NCBI RefSeq assembly: GCF_004745955.1 | Contig: NZ_SRLD01000015.1 | Location: 1-64,000, forward strand | Direction of reading: 5' to 3' | Length of the DNA stretch: 64,000 nucleotides | From: Hymenobacter elongatus | GTDB lineage: Bacteria; Bacteroidota; Bacteroidia; Cytophagales; Hymenobacteraceae | In this document: one piece after another, positions 33,622 to 43,729 of the stretch | Layout of the letters: each line of letters starts with the position of its first letter | Numbering within the stretch: the first letter of the stretch is position 1 | Position numbers and translations under genes: made by a program | Notes under the pieces: generated by a model | Told to the model about the DNA's origin: nothing | The model's input: only the letters and a program-made list of their open reading frames with translations | The model's database searches: none

Positions 33622-34137
33622 ATGAACCGCTTTCTTTTCCTGCTAGTCCTTCTGCTGCCGCTGGGCGCACGCGCCCAAACTGAGCCCGATGGGCCCTTGC
33701 AGTGGGTTCGCCTGCCGCAGTACCAGCTTCAGTACCACGTGCCGGCTGACTGGACCCCGGTGCGCCAACTTACCGACACCAGTCTGGTCGTCACTTATTT
33801 CAACCCCGATCGGACCCTGCGCTTCACCGCCGGCAAGGTGCGGAATGCTGCCGCCCACACTACGCCCGCCGAGGCCCTGGTGCAGTTGGCCCGGCAGTAC
33901 GGGATAGCCGCAAACCCGCCGGTAAAAGCCACCTACGACGGCGTTCAATTCCTGGAAACCACCGGCACGGGCCGCCTCGACGGCCAGCCGCAGCGCTACC
34001 GGGCGCTGGCCGCAGCGCACCGCGGGCACCTGCTACTCGTTTACGTCACGGGGGCTCCCGAGGCTTTCGTGGCGCACCAGGCCGAAGTACGGCGGATTCT
34101 GCACAGCATGACCTCTTACCGGGGGCGGGTCCGCTGA
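33622..34137 (+). CDS. Exported protein, paralogue 3 of 3
   Basis: A 171-residue protein with signal peptide MNRFLFLLVLLLPLGARA. The mature sequence closely follows the gene at 31994: QYQLQYHVPADW, GVQFLETTGTGRLDGQ, HRGHLLLVYVTGAPEAF. This close match against the weaker match to 31436 suggests a recent duplication of the middle gene with two unrelated small genes between. The 3' neighbour is a degraded transposon region. Confidence 0.75.
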   Translation: MNRFLFLLVLLLPLGARAQTEPDGPLQWVRLPQYQLQYHVPADWTPVRQLTDTSLVVTYFNPDRTLRFTAGKVRNAAAHTTPAEALVQLARQYGIAANPPVKATYDGVQFLETTGTGRLDGQPQRYRALAAAHRGHLLLVYVTGAPEAFVAHQAEVRRILHSMTSYRGRVR

Positions 34138-34262
34138 TGGTATCCTCCCCCACCTACCTGGCGGCCCGAAGCGGGCATGCAAGGGCGCCAGCATTCTGAA
34201 AGCGTCGTACGTCGTGCCACCCGCCGTGTGGCGCAACAGAAACAACTCATCCTGCCGCGCTA

Positions 34263-34549
34263 TGCCGGTCGAATTTCCCAGCAACGAGCGGGCGGCTTGC
34301 TATGGCAATTACCACACCGACCAGAGCCCGGAGCGACTCACCCGGTTTTTTGACCTCAGCCCCCAGGACAGGTATTTCCGGCTGGGCACCGTCGGCCTTA
34401 CGACAAGCTGGGGAGTGCCGTGCAACGCTGTATGCTGCGCTACCTGGGTGCATTTTTTGCCGGACCCTACGCAGCTGGCAGCCGTCGTGGTGCAGACTCC
34501 AGCAGGCCCTTTTCTCAGTGTGAGGGAAAAACGGACAAGCAGAACGTAA
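34263..34549 (+). pseudogene. Tn3-family transposase, N-terminal fragment with frameshifts
   Basis: The first frame gives MPVEFPSNERAACYGNY, then SPERLTRFFDLSPQDR, close to the start of Tn3-type TnpA (DUF4158 region). The match then moves to another frame (DKLGSAVQRCMLRYLGAF, about 34408-34460) and after a run of six T residues returns to the first (LPDPTQLAAVVVQT). The two shifts and the lack of the other ~900 residues show a dead remnant. No terminal inverted repeat or resolvase was identified nearby. This likeness is from memory of the family. Confidence 0.7.
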
Positions 34550-34777
34550 AAAAAAGTATGATTGCTTTCACGGATAATGATTTGCTATCGAAGCTATTTA
34601 GAAAGTAAACTAGAACGTCCTGTCTGCCATTCTGCGTAGCAAGCAAAGAAGAGACATCTCGCGTGCACTAGTAAGGTGAGTCTACGGCATACGAGCTGTC
34701 TCACGCTGTTCGACATGACCTCCTATTGGATTTTAGCGACTGGACTTGTTTGCAAATACAGAGAAAGTAGATTGGGG

Positions 34778-34827
34778 CGTCATGCTTCGACAAGCGGACG
34801 TCAGATGAAGCATGACGTTCTTTTTTG
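34778..34827. repeat. Short REP-type palindrome (CGTCATGCTTC)
   Basis: CGTCATGCTTC at 34778-34788 and its inverted copy at 34807-34817, followed by a T-rich run that would also make it a terminator. Same core as the element at 43018 and the inner part of those at 1530 and 62909. Confidence 0.7.
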
Positions 34828-35040
34828 TGTCATTCCCCATTCAGGAACAAGTCTGCTTCCTAAATGGCTTCATCATAAAAAACAGAACGTCGGACGGTAA
34901 AATTTTGCCGTTGGCCGTCGGGCCACGCCTTATAATTTTGGGCAGAAGCCGGCCCCCACAGTCATTTGTTTTTTCAGAGCCGGTTACTCCAGCCTCTCTT
35001 TTCGCAACCGGGCCAGGACTATTTTAACAGCCGCCCTGCG
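34828..35040. other. Intergenic remnant region, no gene seen
   Basis: Between the REP-type palindrome and the interrupted frame at 35041. The region has lower coding likeness than its surroundings; no family was recognised in any frame. Confidence 0.35.
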
Positions 35041-35355
35041 CTATCCGAACTTCTGGGAGTGACGGGAGGCGCAGTCCGATAGCGTGGGCAGAGCATAGGC
35101 CTGCTTCTGAATGGCCTCGCCCATAGCTTGCTGGAAGGCATCCAGGAGCTGCGTGCGGGCGGCCTCGGGCAGGCTCGGCAGTACCTGCTCAATAGCTGTA
35201 CGGTACACGTGGGCCATGAAATTGGGGCCGTAGCGCGCAAAAGACCGGTCGTGCACGTTGCCAAACGACACCCGCTCCGCCGAGGAAATGGACAGCTACA
35301 GGGCCAGCCATTGCTTCGCGTTGTTCTCCAAGTCGAATTGTAATTCCTGCGTCAT
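35041..35355 (-). pseudogene. Small gene interrupted by an amber codon
   Basis: From the ATG at 35353-35355 nineteen codons lead to a TAG at 35296-35298, after which the same frame stays open for another 84 codons to a stop. The downstream part is protein-like (SFARYGPNFMAHVYRTAIEQ, LPEAARTQLLDAFQQAM). One nonsense mutation therefore splits a ~103-residue gene of unknown function. It lies in the degraded island beside the Tn3 remnant. Confidence 0.5.
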
Positions 35356-35370
35356 GGGCTGGTGAGAAGC

Positions 35371-35425
35371 GGCGGTAGGGCAAGCGGCTTTCTTACTGGT
35401 TCAGAAAGCTGCTTGCCCTACCGCC
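35371..35425. repeat. 23-bp inverted repeat forming a long hairpin
   Basis: 35371-35393 and 35403-35425 are inverted copies with a single mismatch and a nine-base loop, just upstream of the interrupted gene's start. It resembles a terminator in shape but lies at a 5' end, so it may be a repeat element. Confidence 0.55.
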
Positions 35426-35587
35426 AGTGGATGGCCCAAAACTACCGGCCCCCTTTCGGCCCCCACATGACAAACCTCACCCACCGGCATGAGCTTCATC
35501 AGCCCCGGCCGTGGCCCAGGCGGCCAGCGAAACGCGCCGCCGCGTTCGCCGTGATACTTTGCCGGGGACAGGACTTCAATTTTGAGC

Positions 35588-35715
35588 GTTCACGAAACTC
35601 ATCTTTGCGGAGCATTTCGTGAACCATGAATCGTAGACGGGTTTCTTAAACTCGCCCCGCGCTGTAGGGGCAAGCTGGCCACCAGATGTAAGCTGATTCC
35701 TGTCGTTCACGAAAA
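35588..35715. repeat. Triple GTTCACGAAA motif, two direct and one inverted
   Basis: GTTCACGAAA occurs at 35588-35597 and 35705-35714, and inverted as TTTCGTGAAC at 35615-35624. The first and inverted copies form a palindrome with a 17-base spacer. This could be a regulatory or site-specific recombination site left from the mobile element in this island. Confidence 0.4.
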
Positions 35716-35807
35716 GGAGCGTTTCTCTTGGTTGCTTGGCAGGCTTACCTTCGCCAACCCACGCGGTTGATTTGCGTTGCTTATGGAACCTGCCCCAATG
35801 CTAGTCT

Positions 35808-36164
35808 TTGCCGCCTCTACACACTCGCGCCCGCGTGCCACTGCTTGCAACGCTGGCTGTACTCGGGGCTATCCTGTGGGCCCTTCACGTCAACTAATAT
35901 GGCATCGGGTTCATCGCGGCCTTTGTCACCCTATGCGGCGCCATGCCTCTCCGTGGCGGGGTGCTGCGCAACGTCGTGTTGGATGCCCAAACCGTCACGT
36001 TTGAGTTCGCTTCCTTCGGCCGTCGGGTCCACCGGACCGCGCCCCGGTCGAGCGTAACGGGCCAGTACCAGTGCACTGTGGGGCCGAAGGGAATTACGTT
36101 TATGGCGCTAGCCATTACGGACATCGGCACCAATGAAACCATTGCCAAGTGCAAGCCAACGTGA
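35808..36164 (+). pseudogene. Possible broken membrane protein gene
   Basis: A frame with a hydrophobic segment (PLLATLAVLGAILWALHV), a TAA at 35895-35897, a second hydrophobic segment (IGFIAAFVTLCGAM) and then a soluble beta-like tail ending at 36164 (NVVLDAQTVTFEFASFG). The two halves read well across the stop, so it looks like a ~118-residue membrane protein with one nonsense codon. The start is not clear (TTG at 35808 is possible), and the part from 35943 could still be translated alone. Not recognised. Confidence 0.35.
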
Positions 36165-36476
36165 GCGGATGGCAAGAGCAGGACCTAGTAGCCTTGGCCG
36201 AAACATTAAGCCAGCCCGTCCTGGAGTTGCCAGCCATACCCGGGTAGGTACTGGGACAATTCGCGGGCTCACCCAAACGGTGCTGCCGGAAACGCGCTCC
36301 GTTTGGCGAAAGAAGCTTCTGCTCATCTCATCGCGTGTTAAAAGAACTGCAATTACCTATAAACAGGTGTTGTGCTGGCCGTTGTAATCCCATAACTTTG
36401 TTTTGCAGTAGTTCTCGTTGCGCAACATTTTCCCCATGCAGCCGGCGTTTTGTGCGGCGCACCCTTCCCCTCTTCC

Positions 36477-38000
36477 ATGAAATTACGGCTCCTCACGGTT
36501 CTGCTGTTCGCACTCGTTCGAACGGCCGGGGCCCAATGCTCCAACCTGAACTTCACCTCCCAAAGCCAAGTGAATGCCTTCGCCGCGACGGGGTGCACGA
36601 CGGTCACTAGCCTGGCGTTGCGCGGCATCAGCAATACGACGCCGGGAGACGACCCAATCGTGGACCTGACCCCGTTAGCGGGCATTACGACCGTTACCGG
36701 TGACGTGACCCTCGTGTTGCAAGACTTGGTCAATATTCAGGGGCTGAACAACATCGCCACCATCGGGGGGCAGTTGTACATCCAAGGGGCGACCAGCCTG
36801 ACCGACCTGTCGCTGAACGTGGGCCCCAGCAACGCCTTTAGCGGCCTGACCGCCATCGGGGGCGGGCTCTACATCAGCGGCAATCCGTCTCTGGTCAACA
36901 TCTCCGGCTTCTTTCGCCTGCGCTCGGCGCCCAACGTCTCCATTACCGGCAATGCCGCCCTGGCCACCATCACGGGCTTCAACCTGCTGCAAGACACTGG
37001 CTTGCTGCGGATTGCGAGCCTGCCGGCCCTGCGCTCCATCACCGGCTTTGGCTCCCTGGCCACGCCCCGCGCCTCGAGCACCGTTCAAATCAGCGACAAC
37101 GCCCTCTTGGAAGACATCCTCGGGCTGGCCGCGTTGACGGCCGTCGATTTGTTAACCATCAACAACAACCCCTCGCTGCAGGTCTTGGCCGGGTTCAACA
37201 ACCTGCGCAACGTGGGCACGCTGAACATCAGCGGCAACGGGGTGCGGTCGATTACCGGGTTTGCCGGCGTGACCCTCTCGAACCGGGCCGACATCACCAA
37301 CAACCCGCAGTTGCAAGCCATCACCGGCTTTGCCGGAGCGAGCGCGCCCGGGCTGTACATCAGCGACAACGCCCGCTTGCTGGACATCGCCGGCTTCAAC
37401 GCCGGCACCTTCGCCACGGTCGGCATCAGCGCGAACCCGGCTCTCACGGCCCTTTCCGGCTTCCGAAACACGGAGTTCACGGGGGCTGTGAACGTCATTA
37501 ACAATGCTCAGCTGGACAGCGTGACGGGGTTTGCTGGGCCCCGGGCGCCCACGGCCATTTCCCTCTCAAGCAACCCTCGCCTGCGGGGATTCACCCGGGG
37601 CTTCGTCTTTGGGTCTTATACCACCCTTAGCAGCCTGACCATTTTCGGCAACACTATGTTATCGGCCTGCGCCCAGCCGTGGGTGTGTGCCTACCTGCGC
37701 CGCGGCGGCGGTGCCTTTATTGCCAGTAATGCCCCCGCCTGTACACCGGCCACTATCTTGCAGAGTTGCCAGGTGCTGGCCGCAAGGGCTCCCTCCGAGC
37801 CAGGGCAACCTTATCCGAATCCCGTCACGGACGTGCTGCACCTGAACACCCCCGGCCCGTACACCGTGCGCGACCTGCTGGGCCGGGTGCTGCGGAAGGG
37901 GCAAGGTGCTGAGGTGCCGATGGCAGACTTGCCGACCGGGGTGTACTTGGTGGAAACCGGTCAACCGGCCAAACGCACCATCCGAATCTTCCGGCCGTAA
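36477..38000 (+). CDS. Secreted leucine-rich-repeat protein with T9SS sorting domain
   Basis: About 507 residues. A signal peptide ends at TAGAQ. The body has about 12 receptor L-domain-like repeats, each near 25-30 residues with the pattern ISGNPSLxNISGF / ITNNPQLQAITGFAG. The last ~65 residues form a type IX secretion system type A sorting domain (YPNPVTDVLHLN, then LPTGVYLVETG). It would be exported through the outer membrane and probably anchored or released at the surface, perhaps in adhesion. The ATG at 36477 gives the proper signal peptide. No neighbour gene is clearly linked. Confidence 0.8.
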   Translation: MKLRLLTVLLFALVRTAGAQCSNLNFTSQSQVNAFAATGCTTVTSLALRGISNTTPGDDPIVDLTPLAGITTVTGDVTLVLQDLVNIQGLNNIATIGGQLYIQGATSLTDLSLNVGPSNAFSGLTAIGGGLYISGNPSLVNISGFFRLRSAPNVSITGNAALATITGFNLLQDTGLLRIASLPALRSITGFGSLATPRASSTVQISDNALLEDILGLAALTAVDLLTINNNPSLQVLAGFNNLRNVGTLNISGNGVRSITGFAGVTLSNRADITNNPQLQAITGFAGASAPGLYISDNARLLDIAGFNAGTFATVGISANPALTALSGFRNTEFTGAVNVINNAQLDSVTGFAGPRAPTAISLSSNPRLRGFTRGFVFGSYTTLSSLTIFGNTMLSACAQPWVCAYLRRGGGAFIASNAPACTPATILQSCQVLAARAPSEPGQPYPNPVTDVLHLNTPGPYTVRDLLGRVLRKGQGAEVPMADLPTGVYLVETGQPAKRTIRIFRP

Positions 38001-38051
38001 CCGGTCTAACCGGAGCTTTCACAACGCCTCGTTGAAAACACCCCAACCCAC

Positions 38052-39075
<1,024 letters not shown>

Positions 39076-39098
<23 letters not shown>

Positions 39099-40686
39099 AG
39101 GGGATGGTGATGGTGACGGTGGTGCCCACGTTCAGCTCGCTGTGCAGGGCAATAGTGCCCCCCATCAGTTCTAAGTACTTGGCAATGATGTAGAGGCCGA
39201 GGCCGGTGCCCGGCACGGTGCTCACATTGCGGGCCCGGAAAAACCGCTCGAACAGATGTTCCTGGTCTTCCTGGGAAATGCCCACGCCCTGGTCCTCCAC
39301 GCGGAGCGTGAGCTGCCGGTCCTGGCACGCGGCATGGACGTGGACGACGGTGTTTTCGCCGGAATACTTGATGGCGTTAGACAGCAAGTTGACCAGGATT
39401 TTGCGCAGCAGCGAGGCATCGAGCCGGATGAGGCCGGCGCACTCGCCCTCGCACTCGATGCGCTGGCCGGCTTTGAGCAGGCCCTGCACGCCGGCCACTG
39501 TTTCGCCCAGCAGCTTCTCCATGTCCAGCGTGGCCGGTGTGGCCTCCACCCGGCCTTCCTCAATGCGGCCCACCGACAGGAATTCTTCCAGAATGTCGTT
39601 CAGGTGCTTCACCGAAGAACGAATGCGGTTTACGTGCTTCAGCTGCTTCTCCTTTTGCGGGCCCTGGGCGTAGTCGGCAATGAGCTCCGCCGAGGTGAGC
39701 ACGCCGGTGAGGGGCGTGCGAAACTCGTGCGAGGCCATGCTCACGAAGCGGGATTTCATCTCGCCCAGCTCCTGCTCGGCGGCCAGGGCCTGGGCCAGTT
39801 CCTGGCCCCGCTTTTCCAGCTGCTCCAGCGTAAGCATTAGGGCGTGGGTGCGGTCGGCTACCGTTTGCTCCAAGTCGGCGTTGAGGCGGGTCACGCGCTG
39901 CTGCTGGGCCACCAGCTCCTGCGCGGCGTCGTGTTTGGCCGTCACGTCGAGCACGTAGGCCACCACATACAGCTCCTCGTCGAGGTGGAAGTAGCTCAGG
40001 CTCACTTCCACGGGGAAGTCGGTGCCGTCCTGGCGCTGGCCGAGCAGCACGCGGTTGTGGCCCATGCCGCGCACCTGCGGGTGGGCGTTGAAGCTCTCGC
40101 GCAGCTGCTGGTGGTGCCGGCCGGCGGCGTTGGGCACCAGCATCTCGATGCGCTGGCCCAGCAGCGCAGCCGGCGGGTAGCCAAACTGCTGACCGGCCAG
40201 CTCATTGGCCGACACAATGTCGCCGGCGCGGTTGCAGACGATGATGCCGATGGTGGCGTTGGTGAACACGGCCTCGAAGCGCCGCACGCTGTGGGCCAGC
40301 TCGCGCTCGGCCTGCTGCAGGCGGTTTTGCTTGGTGATGTGAATCAGGAAGAACGGCCGCTCGCCGTCCAGGAAGTAGGTCAGTTCCAAGTAGGCGCTCA
40401 AGGCCTCGCCGGTGTGGCGGCGGATTTCCGCTTCCACGGCCCGGTGGCCGTCGCGCCGGGCCTGCTCGCAGAGGGCGGCCCACTGCGCGCCGGTCCAGGG
40501 CGGCGAGCGGAGCGAGTGGTCGGGGTCGGCCAGGAACACTTCCTCCGAGGGGTAGCCCAGCAGGCGCACGCCCGCCGGGTTCACCTGCGTGAACCAACCC
40601 AGCGCCGGGTCGTAGAGCCCAAAGAATTCCTTGGCCTGGGTGTACAGCAGCTCGGTCAGGACGCTGGAAGAAGGGCTTGGTCGCAT
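39076..40686 (-). CDS. Two-PAS sensor histidine kinase
   Basis: A 536-residue soluble kinase without membrane helices: PAS domain at about 10-125, PAS at about 140-260 (TNATIGIIVCNRAGDIVSAN), a coiled coil, then HisKA with SHEFRTPL (His near 320). The ATPase domain has the N box NLLSNAIKYS, G1 DQGVGIS, F and G2 GTGLGLYI. It detects an internal signal through PAS and passes phosphate to the adjacent receiver-Crp regulator. A ligand or flavin-binding residue cannot be assigned confidently. Confidence 0.9.
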
Positions 40687-40845
40687 GGGAAAGGAGTAGG
40701 CCAGTGCGGTAGGGTAGGACGCCTCGGCAAGGTCGGCATTAATCTGCCCGGACCTGACAATTATCAGTTCACCGCCTGATGGGCATCATACGGCTCGCTT
40801 CTCCCGTACGATAATTTTGCAGCTACTTGTTTAACTCCGGGTCCA

Positions 40846-41181
40846 ATGACAGCCACTCCCCTTCCACCGCTACAGTCCGCCGACGCCGCGATGCTGCTGG
40901 TGCTGCTGCCGCCCGTCGGCACGGCCCCGCAGGTGCGGGTGGCCACCCTGGCGGCGCTGGCCGCCTTGCAGCGGGAGTTGGGCGCGGCCATCCGGGTGCT
41001 GACAGTGGACGAGGCGAGCCACCCCAGCGTGGTGCACAGCTTCCACACCACCGATTTGCCCTGCTTCGTGCTCGTGCGGCAGGGAGTCGAGCTGCTGCGC
41101 GAGTCCGGCCTGCCCGAGGGCGAGGCCATCGTGCCGCTGCTGCTGCGTAAGCTCGGCTCGGCGCAGGTAGTCGCCGAATAG
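40846..41181 (+). CDS. Thioredoxin-fold protein without CXXC
   Basis: A 111-residue protein with the order of strands and helices of a thioredoxin domain: RVLTVDEAS, then a cis-Pro-like strand TDLPCFVLVRQG and a C-terminal helix. The CXXC redox pair is absent, so a dithiol role is unlikely; a binding or adaptor role is possible. It lies between the divergent histidine kinase gene and the BLUF gene. The assignment is based on fold-like pattern only. Confidence 0.6.
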   Translation: MTATPLPPLQSADAAMLLVLLPPVGTAPQVRVATLAALAALQRELGAAIRVLTVDEASHPSVVHSFHTTDLPCFVLVRQGVELLRESGLPEGEAIVPLLLRKLGSAQVVAE

Positions 41182-41412
41182 CAGTTGGTTTTTCTGCTGG
41201 ATCGTAGCAGGAATTCCCGTGAGAGCCAGCGTCAGCGTTACCCTTCAGCCGGCCCTTTGCCCCGCATTGGGCATCTATTCGCCGTCAATTCCGTTGAGGA
41301 GCAGGCAGAAGCTAGCCAAGGATCAGGGCTTTCCCTGCCAATTTCCTTCAGGTCAGGCGGTTGCCCACAGCATTCGTACGGGAGGTTGCCGTTCAATTTC
41401 CTTGTCGTTGCC

Positions 41413-41847
41413 ATGGGCCTTTATCACCTCATCTACCAAAGCCGGGCCGTTACGCCGTTCACCGACGCCGAACTGACGGCACTGCTGCTTTGGTCCCGCG
41501 CCAACAACCGGCAAGTACACGTCACGGGCCTGTTGCTGCACGCGCCCGACGGCCGCTTCCTGCAAATCCTGGAAGGCGAGGACGCCGACGTGCGCCAGCT
41601 CTACTACGAAAAAATCCTGTCCGACCCGCGGCATTACCAGTGCCAGGTGCTGGGGGAGGGCAGTTGTGCCGAACGCAGTTTCGCGGACTGGAACATGGGC
41701 TTCCGGCTCGCATCGGTGGCCGACCTGCACGACCTGCTGCAAAGTGGCTCGTTGAACTCCCCCACCCACCACGGCCCCAAACCCACCATTCGTCCCGAGC
41801 TGATGGAGCGATTACTAGAGTTCGTGGAAACCAAAGCCGCCTATTAA
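41413..41847 (+). CDS. BLUF-domain photoreceptor
   Basis: A 144-residue BLUF (blue light using FAD) protein. Essential positions fit the PixD type: Tyr8 in LYHLIYQS, Asn31/Asn32 in SRANNRQ, Gln51 in QILEGE, and Trp93 and Met95 in ADWNMGF. It would bind FAD and signal by rearranged hydrogen bonding in blue light. With no effector domain attached, it must act on a partner protein. The start at 41413 is the conserved one. Located between the thioredoxin-fold gene and pfkB; whether light acts on the nearby two-component pair is unknown. Confidence 0.9.
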   Translation: MGLYHLIYQSRAVTPFTDAELTALLLWSRANNRQVHVTGLLLHAPDGRFLQILEGEDADVRQLYYEKILSDPRHYQCQVLGEGSCAERSFADWNMGFRLASVADLHDLLQSGSLNSPTHHGPKPTIRPELMERLLEFVETKAAY

Positions 41848-41958
41848 CGGACGGGCCAAGGTCAGCTTGGTGCCAGCCGGTTACCGTTTTTTGCAAAGCG
41901 GCCAGACCTGTACTGAATATCTGATTTATTAGTCTGTCAAGCCGTACCGCCTCTTACT

Positions 41959-42930
41959 ATGCAACACGTCGTCACCCTCACCCTGAACCCGGCCATTGAC
42001 AAAAGTACGAGCGTGCCCCAGCTAGTGCCGGACCAAAAATTGCAGTGTGCGCCGCCCAAGGTAGAGCCCGGCGGCGGGGGCATCAACGTGGCCCGAGGCC
42101 TGCAGCGCCTCGGGTTGCACACGCGGGCCGTGTTCGTGGCCGGCGGCCCGCCCGGCGACGTGCTCCAGCAGCTGATGGCGCGCGAAGGCTTAGCCACGCA
42201 CCCCGTGCCCACGGCTGCCTGGACCCGCGAAAACCTGACCGTGGTCGATGGCTCCACTAACCAGCAGTTCCGCTTCGGTATGCCCGGCACCACCGTTACG
42301 GCCGAAGAGCAGGTGCGGGTGCTGACCACGCTGGCAGTCATTGCGCCCCCTCCCGACCTGTTGGTGGTCAGCGGCAGCCTGCCCCAGGGCATGGCGCCAG
42401 CGTTCATGGGCGACATAGCTCGCTGGGCCCGCCAGGTTGGTGCCAAGCTCATTGTGGATACTTCTGACGAAGCCCTGCGCCGCGCCGTGGACGAAGGCGT
42501 GTACCTGCTCAAGCCCAACCTGGGCGAACTGGCCAGGCTGGCCGGCGTGCCCTCCCTCGATAGTGCGTCAGCGGCGGCGGCGGCGCAGGTTCTTATCGGT
42601 CAGGATAAGTGTGAAGTTGTAGTCGTGTCGCTGGGGCCGGTCGGTGCTTGCCTCGTCACGCGCGATATAGTAGAGCATATTGCCGCCCCGGCCGTGAAAA
42701 AGCAAAGCACCGTAGGAGCCGGCGACAGCATGGTGGCTGGTTTGGTGTTCGCGCTCTGTCAGGGCCGGCCCTTGCGCGAGGCCGTGCGCTTGGGCGTGGC
42801 CTGTGGCACGGCTGCCACCATGAACCCTGGCACCGAGCTGTTTCACGCCGCCGACGCCGACAGGCTATTTCAGTGGCTGCTCCACAGTATGCCAGCAGCG
42901 GCACCCATTACTCGTGGAATGGTACAGTAG
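41959..42930 (+). CDS. pfkB: PfkB-family 6-phosphofructokinase / sugar kinase
   Basis: A 323-residue PfkB-type ribokinase-fold enzyme. The substrate-binding start TLTLNPAIDKS, the GGGGINVARGL motif and the catalytic GAGDSMVAG (Asp near 255) are all present and match the PfkB/1-phosphofructokinase/tagatose-6-phosphate group. It would phosphorylate fructose-6-phosphate or a related sugar phosphate with ATP. LacC or FruK-like roles are alternatives. It lies alone before a repeat-rich stretch. Confidence 0.85.
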   Translation: MQHVVTLTLNPAIDKSTSVPQLVPDQKLQCAPPKVEPGGGGINVARGLQRLGLHTRAVFVAGGPPGDVLQQLMAREGLATHPVPTAAWTRENLTVVDGSTNQQFRFGMPGTTVTAEEQVRVLTTLAVIAPPPDLLVVSGSLPQGMAPAFMGDIARWARQVGAKLIVDTSDEALRRAVDEGVYLLKPNLGELARLAGVPSLDSASAAAAAQVLIGQDKCEVVVVSLGPVGACLVTRDIVEHIAAPAVKKQSTVGAGDSMVAGLVFALCQGRPLREAVRLGVACGTAATMNPGTELFHAADADRLFQWLLHSMPAAAPITRGMVQ

Positions 42931-42982
42931 AACTCAATGGTTGGGTTTTAACTCTACTCCAAGCGCCACCCTTACTCTGGAA

Positions 42983-43125
42983 CTATACACCTAGGGGATG
43001 TGGCCAGTAAACAGAAAGCACGTCATGCTTCGACAAGCGGGCGCCAGATCAAGCATGACGTGCTGCACAGACCAAAATAGCTATTTTCGGTCACTATCTA
43101 TACAGCCTAGGGGGTGTGGCCAGTA
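42983..43125. repeat. Palindrome with flanking 27-28-bp direct repeats
   Basis: The REP-type palindrome GCACGTCATGCTT (43018-43030) / AAGCATGACGTGC (43051-43063) is bracketed by near-identical direct repeats of CTATACA..CCTAGGGGxTGTGGCCAGTA at 42983-43009 and 43098-43125. The repeats differ by one substitution and one inserted base. The direct repeats could be a target duplication or the ends of a larger unit. Confidence 0.65.
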
Positions 43126-43349
43126 GCACTTTTGAGTACTTTGCTTTCTTCACACGTCACGTTTGCTCTGGGGCCCGCTTGTCGAAGTATCTCGCGTGCG
43201 GCACGCAAATTATTGTACCGGAGCACGCAAGATTCTTCGTTCATTGCCTGGTGTGCAGACTGCTCGACAGGATGTGGTATCTGCTTACTGCCCATACAGC
43301 CTGAGCGAGCGGGCACCTCCTGTCCGTGGGTTGTGTGTTCGTGGTTATA
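43126..43349. other. Intergenic, repeat debris only
   Basis: Between the palindromic element and the cupin gene. Short pieces (GTCGAAGTATCTCGCGTGC at about 43182) resemble the REP core seen elsewhere. No gene is supported. Confidence 0.35.
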
Positions 43350-43718
43350 TTATTGTTCGCGGTTTACGGTGTCCATTGTAAAGGCCGGTACGCAAATCGA
43401 CCAATACTCGCACTCAGCATCAAACGGATTGGAGTATTGCACCCGCGCCCCGGCCTTGATGAGCAACGATTCGCCGGCTCCCAGCTCGATAAGGTCGCCA
43501 TCGACTTCAAACTGCTTGCGGCCCCGCACGACTATGGTTATTTCGTCGAATTCAGGGTTTTGATGCGGCTCGCTCCAGTGCGGCGGAGCTACCATATGCG
43601 CCACGCTGTACGCGTCGGTTTGCGTGCTGGCCCAGCCAATGTGCTCCTCAATGAGCTTACCATCGGTGGTAGGAACCCGAAATGGATTCTGTTGACGGAA
43701 ATACCGCTTTTCAGACAT
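43350..43718 (-). CDS. Small cupin-domain protein
   Basis: A 122-residue single-cupin protein. The first motif reads HWSEPHQNPEFDEITIVVRG, with metal-binding-type His and Glu, and the second contains GAGESLLIKAGARVQYSN. Such proteins bind metal and act as isomerases, oxygenases or binding proteins; the activity is not predictable. The ATG at 43718 is chosen. The start is 11 bases downstream (in gene direction) of the Kazal gene stop, so the two are likely co-transcribed. Confidence 0.75.
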   Translation of the reverse strand: MSEKRYFRQQNPFRVPTTDGKLIEEHIGWASTQTDAYSVAHMVAPPHWSEPHQNPEFDEITIVVRGRKQFEVDGDLIELGAGESLLIKAGARVQYSNPFDAECEYWSICVPAFTMDTVNREQ

Positions 43719-43729
43719 AAAACAGAAGG

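Noticed and set aside
34676..35027. Small plus-strand frames after the transposase remnant
   Set aside because: They run across the palindrome and have no protein-like sequence.
35362..35622. 86-codon plus-strand frame in the degraded island
   Set aside because: It covers the long hairpin and the GTTCACGAAA repeats and shows no protein-like pattern.
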